DNA from: Riptortus pedestris
Taxonomy: Eukaryota; Arthropoda; Insecta; Hemiptera; Alydidae
Direction: 5' to 3'
DNA length: 64,000 bases
Assembly: GCA_019009955.1 (NCBI GenBank)
Contig: CM032230.1
Location: 27,842,001-27,906,000, forward strand
Below the pieces are notes generated by a model. The model saw nothing but the letters and a program-made list of their open reading frames with translations, made no database searches and was not told where the DNA came from. Positions within the stretch are counted from its first letter, which is position 1. Every line of letters begins with the position of its first letter. Shown one piece after another: positions 33,302 to 47,900 of this stretch. Made by a program: the position numbers and the translations under genes.

Positions 33302-36300
33302 GTATTTACCAGCCATTTATCTCTCATTTTACATGACCTATTTATATCAACTGAAATGAATCCGTTTCATTCAAATATTACACATTGTTGGCATTTAACC
33401 CTTTAGAACTCGCTTTAAAATGAGTGACCTGATAACTCCGTGAGAATTTTTCTCACACCACCTATTTCTCTCTAAAAAAAGTTGGTAAATAAAATATTTT
33501 CAACAAAAAAATTGCTATTCATTATAAACATCAAATACTAATATATAATAATAATAATCAAAATTTATCATCCAGGAATAATTTTGCATTTTGTTTGAAA
33601 TTAGTGGTATTAATGCTAACACACATACATTTTTGAATAAATATTGTTTTTATCATCTAGTAGCAACAAAGTAAGATGGCTTTGTCAAAAGCCTTGTTCT
33701 ATTCATGTAACCTGTGGATAAAGGTAAAGAATTACCTTTTATTTAAAAACAAATCTATGATACAATTTATTTGTTGTTAACCTGCTCATATAAAACTAGA
33801 TTTACATTTAAAAGCAACAAAATTATCAATTTATAAACAAGTAAGCATTAATATTTGTCATAAACGTTACAAGATATCCATTATATTACATTAGATAGCC
33901 TAGTCAAAATATCAAGTAACATATTGCTTAATTTAAATAAATTTGAGTTGTCATAAATTTATACTAATATACCTAATGTGCATCTTACTGAAATAATACA
34001 ATTTTAAACCAATATTTAAGTATCAGACATGACAAATTATTGTTCCAAATATAAATTCCATTGATGGCAATATTTAAATTTCTATATCTGTTTACCTTCC
34101 TAGCATATCAAATAGCAATTTTTTTTAAACAAATATGGAATAATCATTATTGAAATATATCACAAGAAAACCATAAAAATTTAGTTATAGTGTCAGTAAA
34201 AATGTACTACTGCAATTACTGGAAGCTTCGTCCACAATATTATTTGTAATTGGCAGAAACAACAATTTAATGTGAGTGACTCAACATAAAAGCAAGTGCA
34301 TAATATTGCATCGATTATTTAATTAACTAAATACTTAGTATTTACAAAGCTACATGTGAGCACAAAGAACAACTTTTAAAAAGGTTTTAAAAATATTTGT
34401 ACAACCACTTCATCCAATCATAGGAATTAAGTTATACTGATAAAATAAACATTAAAATATTTTAACCTGTTTAATCTGACCATTCACATTATAGTTACTC
34501 CCTAATGGGCGCAACAATTTCTCAACTTATAATGTTTACTTGAATTATAATGAAAAATAATTGCAAAAAAAAAGTTAATAAATAAATAGAACATAAAAAG
34601 TTCCTCCAAAAAATGCCCAGTGTTAACAAATGAATTAAGGACATGTTATTCAAGAACTATGGGATGAGTATTTTATTTACAGTTTCCGAACTACATACTC
34701 TTAACAAAGCACATACACTAATAAATGTTTACATTTATTTTCATTCAAATGTTAACATAACATAATCAAATCAAAAGCCTTTTATTGGTCTCAAAAATAT
34801 ATGCAAAGAAGTAACCAATATATGCACACTATAAGAAGAACAAATAAATAAACTTGTCCTTATTGGTGGTTTTCCATCTATTCCTTTTATTACATTATTT
34901 TTGTCGAGCACAGGCCTTCCCTGATGACCAGTCTTCTGGGGTGCAGGAACATAACATAATAAGAACTGTCAAATATTTTTGGTTTATATAAAAGAATTAC
35001 TAATATTATCTCAATCACTTATCACTTCTTAACCTATTATTAAATTAGCTCAAATTCCATGAATACATTTTATAAAATCGATCAATTTAATATTTATATA
35101 TAATAAATGAATTTCTTTAAAAATCTTAGTACCACCCTAAATAATATAACATGCATTTTCAATTTATTTGCATGCTTTGTTATTAGTCTAAAATTTATTA
35201 AATGATGACATGCTTTTTAATGAAAAATGTGTCCTCCACCTTAATGAGACAATGCACTTGATTAATTATTTTTATGACAAATATTTTGTAGCTTTATTTA
35301 ATAATTTACCACTTTTGATAGTATTCATCTTGAAATGTTTTTTAGTATTCATTGTGTGATGTTTTTATAAACATCCTAGGAGTATTTTGATTTGTGCTGT
35401 TTTCTATTCTAGAACTATGTATTTTATAGTATGCTTCAATTAAATTATATTCATTGAACTTTGAAATTCCATATTTTATCACTTGGATTTCTTATGGTTC
35501 TAGCCCCTCAATTATAACTACAACAGAATATTTAAACTTTACAATTAATGTAAACGAATTATTTTTGACATTATACATCTTAAATTGAGTTGAAAATTGA
35601 TTAATGTTACAAATGGCAAGCTATATAAAATGAATAAATTTTGATAGAATTTATAATTATTATCTGCCTGATTTATTTTTGTTGCCCTTACTTGCTCTTA
35701 AGTTTTTTTTTAATGATATTAGGTGGAGAACTGTGAAGCTGTAGAAGGGAGGCGCCCCTCCCTCCAGTCAACAGGGTTAGAGAAGGCAATGAAAGGGAAA
35801 TCAGTTAATTACGCAAAATGCGGAACTGATACGAGGAGGATATCATCGGATGATGAAAGCGGCAGATTAGTTATAGCTGAGCCTCCTCCAGTGCCTGAAA
35901 GCTCTGGGAGCCCGACACCTCCCCCGAGCTCTGTGCATTCTTTCACTCCTGCTCAGACTGAGCGCAGCTCTATCAAGGATGTACTCCTCGAGATGACCAA
36001 TCGGAAAAATGGTCATAATAAACTAGCTCCTGCTCGTTGGGGAATAATGAAAAAGGATTTGGATCAGGTATTGCTGAAGGTATACATTACCACTAAAATT
36101 TGTGATTCACTTACGCTCATAAACCCTTTACCAAAAGACATGAGCTATGCATGTTAGTTCTAATTCATCATTTTTGCTAAAATAAAACTGTATCTTAGAT
36201 ACTTTATTACCATATTCATTTTCCAAGGCAGTTTATCTGTTGAAAACATTTTTACAAAGTCTTAGGCAAATTATGTTGTTTTAACTCTCCACCAAAATGC

Positions 36301-39300
36301 AGAGGCATACTGTTGTAAAAAAAATTATTAATTCCTTAATCACCCTAATAATTTGCCTAACAACTATTATTATTCATTGGTTTTTAAAACTTTTTTTATG
36401 CAACACTAGTAGAGTGAGTTACTAGAAGTAGTTTCTAACCACTTTTTTAAATAATTAAAAGTTAAAGATTTTTGTTTTCATTTTATGTAAGACCTTACTT
36501 ATATTTATCTGTTTATTTATTGATTTCCAACTAGAGCTGTCTTGTATCATGGGCTTATTGTAGGCTAATAGTGCTTTTATGAGATCATTGATTCCAATTA
36601 TTTTTACTTCCTTGTACAGATTTAAGGAAGTATTATAATCGTGGACATTCATGGTTTTCAGATTACAAGGAATTGTCCATTTTGACCTTCCCTGAACCCA
36701 TTTTGACTAATTTCAGAGTGGCATCTATAAGTATATAATAATGTATCTCACATAACGTAAAAACGTCTAGAATGTTGAAATTGTATATTTAGGACTGTTA
36801 TTCCGTCTAGTTAAGCAACTCCCTTTTTGATCAAAATAAACTAACTGGAGGGGTCAAAAATAAAAAATTGTGTATTTTGCTATTCAGCTACCATTCAAGA
36901 GTGGGATTCTATTTTAAATCAATCTTTAGCCTTTAAAGCAAAGGAATGTTAACCTCTTTAAGAGATGGATGCTGGAGGCAGCTATTGGAGTTATATTCAT
37001 TTCATTAAAAAAATAACTTCATTTCCATCTATCTCCTACCTAGTAGGTCATAAAAAGGAAGGAGGTCCATAAAAACTGAAAACTCTTAATGCTCAAGCAG
37101 TCCCAATTTTTATTTGGTTACTACCAAATTTAATACTTGAATGTTTCTTGTAATACTAAGGATCAAGTTTATTAAAGACCAAAATTAAACTCTAAGAGTA
37201 GGGGTCTAGGTGTGTTATAAAATGTAGCTGTTCAAAAAATGCTGTTAATGCCCTAACTGTGTTCTTGATAATAGTCTGTAACTCAAACATTAAGGAATTA
37301 TTATTTTTTTTTTATTTTGTTATTTTCAGCTTCCAGTTACTTCACTCCTTCTCACAGGCTTTTCATATTAATCTGGTATTAATGTGAAAAGGAAGGAGGT
37401 TAATGAAGGTTTAAAATAAAGAATACAAATAATTCTATAATATTCGAGTTACTGAATATATCAGTATATCTAATAAACAGGATATTACTAAATTTCTCTT
37501 GTGTAGCTTAAATTTCAAATCATGTTCATATAGGTGCCTTACTAAGAAATTTCTTCCTTAGTCAATAGAATAAATCGTTTAAATCCCAGCTATCAGCTCC
37601 AGAAGGCCATCTCCATCACCTGTGGTGATATTCAGTGTCATCAGATTTCCTTGAAGGATAATCTGCTACACGTTGTACTCGTGACACAATTTTCAAAAAA
37701 TTTCTTCAAATGTCCATCAATTCTACCTAGGAGATAACGATTATATATTTGTTTGTTATAGCTCTAGCAGTTGCATTTTTTGTTTGATCATTACAAAACC
37801 TGTTGTATAAACATTTCATGTAAAACTAAAGATCAAGTTTGTTAACAGATAAAATCTGATTGGTAGAGAATTACAAAAATTCAAAATATCTCTTTTATTT
37901 TACACCCGATCAAAGCATTGCATAGAACCATTCTAATTACAAATTTAATTTCCTATAAATCTTTTTATATACAATTTTTCTCTATTGGATATAATAACTG
38001 GGATATATGCATTATTAATTTTCAGTCATTAGTAAAGTCTCACTATTAGTTATCATACATCAAAAATAAGCCAATATATCACGAAATGTCTTATTCCAAG
38101 CTGAAATACCGGTGCAAAATCTGCATAGTTTACGATGCCCTTGCGTAACAGACTTTTTTTCAGGTTGGGGATGAATGTCTATGGGTAGTATGGGGAGCAT
38201 ACTTTTGTTCCTTAACCAAAACCCTAAAAACACTGAATATCACAATGCCTAATGAAGATGTCCAAAATGCTATTGTAAATTCGCAGTTGGAGTAGAGATG
38301 CCCTCAAGCAGATAGCTGGGATATAGTTGTTTTAGTCCTTTCTCAGCAATGAGTAACCAGTGGGTGAAATATTTAAAGTTTAAACCTTTTTGAATTCTTA
38401 ACATATTGTCGGTCTCTAATTGATTACCTTAGTGCAATCTTTTGTAATCATAATCAAAAGAAAGGATTGCTTTATAGTATATTATTATTGCCCATTTAAT
38501 GGTTTCATAATAATTTTCTAAATTGAGATTTAATTAATTATTAAAAATTAAGGCCGTAGAAAATTGACAACCTAAAAATAACTTATTTATTTTATGTTTT
38601 TAAGGTTCCTAAATATATTGATGAGAAGAAAGGTGCTTTTCCTAGACCTACTGCCCTGGTAAATCCATTTCCTGCGGACATTTCACCTCCCAATGGATCA
38701 GCTACTCATCAAACTAGTATAAAAGACTGGCTTCATGGATCTAAAGAAATATCCCCAAGAGGTAAATTTTACATTATTTGAATTCATTATTACAAATTCT
38801 CAGCTTTACTTTTGTTGTAATGAATCTTAAATATTTGAAAAATATTTTACCGATACATATTAATTCACTTTGCATCGCGAATTACAAAATTAATGATTAT
38901 TTTAATTACTTTTGAACTAATTTAATGTCTTTTATTTAAGGAGATGTTTTCTATTAAGCCCATACATTTTTTTTGTCTACCATTTTAAATAGCAGGGGGC
39001 TTTTATTTAAGTTCTTTAAATGCATATACTTTGGTATGTTTTCATTGTATTTAAAAAGTAAAAATAACTATTATTAGACTTTTTTATAATTGTGTTAATG
39101 TATGCCAAAACCATTTTTGAACATTCCCATTATTAAAATAAATGATTAACAACCGGTAACTATACATAACATATTTTTATAACTAATAAAAGGTTTAAAC
39201 TAATTTAGTTTTTGTTTACAACTAATTCATGCAGCATAAAGACAATATAAATAACTTTAGCAAATAACCCTAGGAAAAATGGATCCCATAAGACAATGTC

Positions 39301-42300
39301 ATTAGTAAGTTTTACTTCCACATCAAAATTTTATTATGGTTTTTGTTTAGTTTGAAAAGCTGTATTTGTTATTTTTAACTTATTTTGATTAATTAGCTTT
39401 CTGTAATATCTCTTGATTTGTATTTGTATGAATGGTAATCGATCTTACATTATTTTAAAATTATTATTTAATGAGTAAAAAAATAAAAAGGTAATTAATC
39501 ATGATTGGAATGAACTTTGTACAATTTTAATATTTAGAGTTTTAGCCAGTTAACTCCTGTCTCATTCCCTTTTCTTTCTTTTTTTTATATAATTTTTTCA
39601 TACGACCTTCATCAAAACATTCTAAAATGTGTGTAGTTATAATGTTTCTTAAAGGAAGAAATGTTGTCACATTGTATGTAGATAAGTTATTAATGTTGAT
39701 TTTCCTTAAATTATTAATAAATAAAAAAATGTCTATCCACTACAAATATTTTTTTCATTTCACCGAAAAATCACTCTCCCACAATACCAGTGAAATTCTT
39801 TAAAAATTGTGTAATATTCCATTATTTATTTGTTTGGTTGAGGAGGGTACCAAGAAATTTTGTTTTAACTACTATACTGGCATACCATTCAGATCTTGCT
39901 GGTATATGACTCTCCTACTCAGTACCTTTCAAAAGCAACTTTTTTTTATTATTATTATTATTATTATAATTATTTGTATATTACAAATACTTCATTTTCT
40001 TTGGGAAACTTGCTTGATGATAGCAAATCAACTGTTGTAACAATTACTAGAACTTTAATTACTTCAAGATTTTGTTACCCATCTTTAATTTGTTTTATAG
40101 TCAAGGATTTATTTTTAATAATTATTATGATATAATTATATTGATAGTATGATCGAAAACTGAATTCATTCTGATTAACAACTACTATTTTTTTATTATT
40201 ATTATTAATATATGCAATTTCAATTTAAGCAGTTATTTATATAATAATTTTATTTGTGAAAAATTTACTTTATTTACTTTTTTTTTGTTCTTTTCAGAAA
40301 TTAATAAAACCTGCACTGTACAAAAAATATCCAAAACTGCAATGAGGCAAAGAACACCAAGAGGTTCAAATGGCAAAATAACAATGCCAAGAAAGAAACC
40401 ACTTACCACTATTGTTGCACAGCTAACTGGAACTGTACAGTGTTCTCAGTCAACACAATCAGACTCTGCCATTCTACATACATTCTTAGGACCTACTGAA
40501 TCTGTTTCTTATGCTTCTCCTCATCGATTAAGTGGAGGCGAAGTTTCAATTTCTGAGGTTACTCCTGACTTAAGCGTAGTTGACCGTTTAAAAAAACTAG
40601 GTACTGTTATCGAAATTGAGGAGAAAGCTGAGAATAATTCTCTGAAACTTTTAGAAAAAATGACTAAATCTGTTGCAACAGATGCTGAAAGACCTAAAAC
40701 TCCAAATAATCAATCTCCAACAGTACCACCAAACAAAACCACCTTGTCTTCAAAACCACCTTTACAACAAAATATAAAACAACTTGAAACTTCAAAAAAA
40801 AAGCAAAACTCTCCCAAAACCCTTCCTTTAAACCACTTACCTTTAAACCACCAAATAATTTCACAAGCATCTAAAATAAGCTTAGCTCAAGTGCCTTCGG
40901 AACATACTCAACATGCTCCAGAACCAATAGAACAAAATCATTCTGTGAAATTACCTTCCACTTCAGGATCTCAGGATTCTTCAGACCAATTCATTAAGGA
41001 AAAGAGTTCCCATGTTAATCAGTCCACATATCAAATGCCATCTAGCAGTACAGCTTCCAAAATGTTTTCATCTTCTGTGAGCCCTAAAGTGCAGTCCCCA
41101 AATCAAAATGTAACAGTGAAACCAATTAGCCTTACACCAAAAATTCAATTTTCTACTCAAAAGATTTCTAAAAAGTCGAACTCCACGAAAGCTGCCTCAA
41201 AAAATACTGGAACCAAACATCAGAAGTCTAAACTCCAAGAAGGAAGTCAGTCTTCTCTCAAGCACTTTTCAAACATGTCAAATGATACCTCTCATGTGGT
41301 CCCAGTTTCTGCTCTTGAAACAACTTATTATATTTCAAAAGATGTAACTTTAATACCCAAACTTCCCATTGAATCCGTTCATGACAAAATCAATTTTGTT
41401 AAGCCATCTCTTCTGGAGCCTGAAATTGATATTGTTGAAGAAGAGAACATACTCTCCCCAGATGGAACATTCCTTTTCAAAACTGATTCCTTTTTTAGTG
41501 TTGATTTACCTAATGAACAAAAGGTATTTTCTTGTGATATTTGTTCAGCAGTTTATAACCATTCAAATATGCTTCGAAAACATTATTTAAGACTTCACAT
41601 ATCAAGAAAGTATATTTCAGAAAGAGACATGGAAACATTTAATATAGACCCTGAACCTTTTAGTGAAAATAAAGAAGAGAAATTGATATTTCGATGCCAT
41701 ACTTGTAGACAATGTTTCCTCACTAAGAATGATTTACGATCACATTTAACTGATCATCCACCTGTTGTAGAACTGTCAAAGCAAAGTAATAAATCACATC
41801 CAACATATAAATGTGAAAATTGTTCAACTATGTTTAAATGGAGGAAACAATTCGGAAAACATAAAAAGACATGTAAACCTCCTCCCCCACCACCTCCCGA
41901 AAAGCCGGACCTTTTTCATTGTCTTTATTGTAATGAAACATTCTTGAATGGGAATTCTAAACGGAACCATATTTTAAGTAATCATCCTTATGTTAGACGA
42001 AAACATTGTTGCGTATTCTGTAAAAAGGATGGCTTCCCTACAAATGTGAGTTTGTTTCTCCATCTTCTAAGTGATCATCCTTCTGTCTACTTTGCCTGTC
42101 AAATTTGCAGAGAACGTTTTACTACTTTAGAAGAACTCAAATCACATGTCGAAAAGAAGCATGATCAGGATGATAAGTTAAAAAGTTCTTTATCAGAAAG
42201 AGTTTCTTCTTTAAAACAAGAAAAAGATTACTACTCATGTGATACTTGCCAAAGAAAGTTCCTAATTGAAATTTCATTTAAAGAGCACAAGTGTTTTCCA

Positions 42301-44907
42301 GAAAAACAAGAGAAACCAAAACCAAAACTCCAAAAAATCAAAAAGAAAGTTTATCCTTTGTCTGAAAGAATGGAGAAAAACAGTCATAGAAATATAGATC
42401 TTGAAACTCTCTTTTACAGCAGAGTAGCTAGCAATGTTAGAGAGAACCTTTTAAATCACCTTGATGGGAAAATTTATAAAGATGATTCTTCTGAACAAGA
42501 TGAAACCTACGGTGCCCCTTCCCCCAATGTGAGTACCCGCACGTTTCTCAATTTTTCTGCCAGTTTTCCTTCTTCGTCCGAAATTCAAATGGATCTAAGT
42601 GGGGCAGAAACTCCTACCCGAGTCAAAGCTCCTTGGGAAAAGTACACATTCCCAAAGAATTATGATGGCCGATGTGGCCTAACCTCTTACATTAAGGACA
42701 CTTCATATTTAGACATATCGACGCAACTTATTATGCGAAGAAACCTTCAGAGGTTAAATATGCTTCCTATGAAAGAATCACCTTCTGATGACGTCCCTTC
42801 TGTATTGGCTTTGGAGAGGCTGGGGGCAGAATGTGCAGAATCCTTTGGCCAACTAAAGATTGAAAAAAAAGAAGGTAATTAATACAATTTAGTTTTTTCA
42901 AATTATTTCTCAATACTAAATTTGCTTTATATTTTTACATTTTCATTATAATAAACATTTCTTAAGTCCTCACTGTTGACAATTGTCCTCTCCTGGGTAA
43001 TGAACATAACTCTGGATATATTAATGTTTTCCTTTTTTAGTTTTATGATGTTAATGTAAAATTAGTATAATATAAAAAAAAATACTTCTGCAAATTAGAT
43101 GAGAGTATTTTAATGCATTAAAAAACATTAATCAATGAATGAAAAAACTCAGTATATTTATGGTTATGTTAAACTTACTTTGTATTGTATTGAGATGCAC
43201 CAAATACCAGCAATTATTTATCACTAAATACATAAAGAAACTATAATCACATGATCTTAGTTTCTTTATGTATTGAATTTGTTTTTATACAAATATTTTA
43301 GGTGAAATAGGTGAATCATGCTATACCAAATACATCTATCTCAAATAAGTAAAGGAATTTGGGTTAGATTATAATTTTTTCGTTATGTTTTTTTAAGGGT
43401 TAAGTGTAATAAGTAAATTGCAAGTTTGAAGAATATACAAGGTCAAAAGTAGGTTTTTCAAAACCACTAGCCTATAGTCTTTTGGCTTATTTACCAATCA
43501 TTTTCATAAGAATCAGATTTCTTTAATATGAAACCAATAGAGGAAATCAAGTTATGTATATCTTTTGATAGCATATACTCTTATAGTAATTACAGGTAGC
43601 AGGATAATGTAAATCTGCTGACCGAAGTTTAAAACCTGATTAAAGCATGATGTAAAGATTTTTTAGTATTAAATTCATCACGTCATATTATATATGTTCT
43701 TGTCATAACTAAAAAAAAAATCATTTACCTAGGACTGTAAATTAAACCTATTTCTCTGTGTAATTTTCATTACATACACGATATAATGTACTTCTCTGAC
43801 CGTATTAAGGGTGTAAGGGTACAGTGTATATGTCTAAAACCTTTCTTCTTTATCACAAAAACACACATTTAAGTCCTAACCTTTTTTATCTGGTTTATAG
43901 TATCGGAAATATTTTCTATTTTATATGCTTTACTGTTTTTTTTATATATGTTCTTCATAGTTTAAAGGCAAAGTTCACCAATAAAAACACATTTCTTTCC
44001 ACAAAAACTTAATTCACATTGCCCTTGAAAATCTGGAGTTTCAATGACCTCCCCAGTGTGGAAGAATTTCTCTCGACAAATGTAAGAGCACTTCAGAACT
44101 GGATGGCCCCCAAAGAGGTGGTAGTTGAGCCATGAAACATTTAGGGCAATGTGAATAAAGACTCCGGGAAAAGAAATGTGTTTTTATTGGTGACCCTTGC
44201 CGTTAAACTATGAAGAACATATAAGAATATTGAGTCCAGAATATGAATAATTTACTATTTGCATTTTAGTTTATAAACTGATATTTATTATCTGAAATAA
44301 TAGATGATGGTGAAGATAAACAAGAGCAAGAACTGATTTCGCTCAGTGGTGAATGGGTTCGAGAGAGAATGTATGTTTGTTCTGCTTGCCGCTGGGAATC
44401 TCCTTGCCTTTGGACTATGGAAGATCACAAGTACTTAGCTCATCCTAGAGTTCATTGCCCTCAGCATGAACTTATTGGGGAGCAAACTTCTCTTTCTAAA
44501 ACAGTAGGTTGTTTGATTTTAGAAATTATATGTTGCAGAATATTATTTATTCCTCATATTAATATTCATTTTCACCCCTCTCAAGATGTTCCTTCAATGT
44601 TTGTTAATTATCATGGAATTATATATGTAGGACAAGTTCGACAATGCTTCCAAAAATACTCTGACCTTTCTTAGAAATTTTAATGTATATTTCTTCTCTA
44701 TTTGAGGAAAGGTAAAGAAGTTATCAGGCCTTAAAGTAGAAAATGTTAATAGTTCTGTGTTCACTCAGTTGATAATATGGTGGGAGCTCTTGCTAACATT
44801 ACAGGAAAACAAGTAATATCAAGTATAAACTCCAGTCAAAATTTATTTTTAGTTGTATACTCTTCTTCATATATCATAATTACCATTCAGCATCCCTCCC
44901 CCTGATA

Positions 44908-44972
<65 letters not shown>

Positions 44973-47900
44973 CTGAGGTTTATTATTTTCTACCAATTGT
45001 GTGTTAACAATTTTCAAAAATATAATCCAATTGTTTAGAGCATTCTCTCTATTTATCTACTGAGCAAATTAAAAATTATTAATATTCCCTACTTCCTTAC
45101 CTTTGTTTATGATAATAAAATTCTCTCTCTCTGTAGTTAGTTCCAAAAAAATATTATCCTCAAATTTTAGATATATATATAACCTTATATTATCAACTTT
45201 AAATTTATGAAATCCATCTGAAAATTACATATAGGTGGATATCAAAAGTAGCCATCTTACTTAAAATAGTTAGATCTTCTTCTAAAAGACAGTGGGCGAG
45301 GTGACAGACACCTTTTCATTTTCAATTTCCTAGACTTAGCTGCAAAATTGACTCCAGTATATACAAAAGGAGGAAGAAAATAGCTGCATTGATTACAATA
45401 TATAAAGACCTTAATTGTCTCTGATTCAGATATTGAGTTAAAGTTACCATTACATCGTAATTGAAACCAAGTGTATAGTAAATTATTTAGTTATTATCAT
45501 TTATTAACATCCACTTTTTGCTGAATATTATTTTAGTTGAATTTCTATTGATAACCATTTCTTATAAATTTATGTAAATTGGTGAAGATATAGGATTTTC
45601 TCCTTTAGAATTTTGTTCTTTGAAGTAGTGGCAGAGTTTAAAACTATTTTTAAGGGCCAAGTTTTAAGATTTTTGAAATATTTAATTTTGGGCCCAAACA
45701 TAAATGAAAAGTCTCCTTCATAATTTTTTTAATTATTATCACTAACTAAACCTAATGTACATGACCATTTTTAAATTCATGCTTCAAATTACTAACACAG
45801 AATTTGATAAATAATTATTGCTGAGTTCCATTTCTTAACAACAGATGGAATTCATTTTAAATTATATATTAATTTAACTAAGACAAAATGACTAACATTT
45901 TATTTTGAATTCTACAATTTACTAAGTCCTCTTAACATTATTGTCTGACTTCATTTTTCTAAAAGAAATATGTATCCAACATTATGCAAGCAAATAATTT
46001 TAATGATAATGAATAATAATATATATTTCTTTGTTTAAACTTCACTCAAATAAATGAACTAGATAGAAATATTTTTAAAAACTTATTTGAAAATATATGT
46101 ATTTTTTTTTTTTCTTTCAGATTTATAAGAGGCTCATCACAGAGGTTCCTAATCCTTATAAGGGTCCTGCTCCACCAACTCCTCCTTCTCTTTTAAATAT
46201 TAGTTGTACAAAGTGTTCTAAAGCTGGTTTTTCTAATCAAACTGAGCTCCATGTTCATATACTTGAGTGTGCTGGTGTTGTGGTTGAAGCCATTGGGCCT
46301 ATTGGTTCTTCTAGACGAAGACGAAGAAGAACGAGACGCAGACCAAGACGTGGTCTTAAACGAAATATACCATCAACACCACAAAAACTACCTCCCAAAC
46401 AAAGAACTAAGCCTGGAGATAGTAAGTTTCTTTTTTATATTTTTTTTAACTTTTGGATTGTTTCCTCGTATAATATAAATACTTAAAGGTAAATCAGCTG
46501 CTCTCCGGTTGCCCTTCCTCAGGCTGATCTCATAATTTTTGTTTTATTATTGCCGAACTCAATTTTAAAGCCTATCATATACAGCTAAAGACTGAAAATG
46601 AACCATGAGTGGAGGTTAAGAGAAGAAGTAAAGAAATAAATAAATTTGAAATATCACTATTTTTGTCAACAAATCTTCCTTTAGGAGCTGAATTAATTGC
46701 CTTTGCTGATGACATACTATTTGTATTTATTTGCAAATGTTTTTATGAATTACAAGGAATTACTAGCCACAGACTTCATATTATTTTTGACTGGACAGAC
46801 AAAAATTAACTGACATTTAAACCAGAAAAACTAAATATTTATTTTTTCCACACCATAGACACACACCGATCTTAATGATTAAAATTCACAGGGCTATCAA
46901 GAAGTTAAACATTTTGAAGTATCTTGGACTGACAGTAGCCAGCAAAGTAAGGTGGAATTTATGGAAGAAGATACAAGGACGAGGATATATTTGATTGTAT
47001 TTTAAAATCATTAAAAGCATATTGGCCCAATAAATGAATAATTCAAATAATTGTATATTAAAATATCATTATTGTTTACACTTGAAGCTTGTTAAATACG
47101 GTACTATAATCATCTGTTCTTCACTCCATTAATTTAATAATAATATAAATCATTCTTTTAGAAATAAGTAACTGGTTTGGGTAAATTAAGCCCAAGTAAC
47201 CAAGCACTGGATTTGGTGCCTGGACTGCAATCAGACTACAGCAGAAGTATTGACTAGTCTGAGAAAGGCAGCCAGAGAATTAGCACTTGTTTAGACAAAG
47301 AGGTCGCTGGTGCAGACGGCCGGAGCATCTTGGATGAACACTCCTTCTATTAAAAACAAAAATTAAATATATGTTTAATTAACAACAATTTGATTAAATG
47401 TGATTGATTAACAGAGAGAAAAGAAAAAAAAACATATTTTATTAACACAATTTATTTAAAACTTTTTACTCTGATTTAAAAACTATATTTAATCTAATTC
47501 ATTGCACAAAATGAAGGCTCTTTCCATTCTGCTACCCTCTAACCTAGTTTCTGTTACTTATACTAGATTTCACAACTTCTGCATCTAGTTCTTAAAATCA
47601 GATTCAGGCATTTCTTTAATATTCTTCTTTAGATTTTTGCTATAGTTTTCATGGTGATTCTGATGGTTTGTCATTGTTTCTATTACAGCTGATACAATTC
47701 AAAGGATGATTGCTAACCTACCAGCTAAACGTGTTTCTAGAAAAGTATTTTCTGGATTTGATGAAGAAAAAGCACGACAAAATGTAAGGAGCTTGTTTTA
47801 TATATGTACACATACATAAACTCTAATACAAAAATGAAAAAAGATAAAAATCAATTGTTAGTTGATTACCTTAATTTTTTTAATGATGCTGTAGGCTTTC

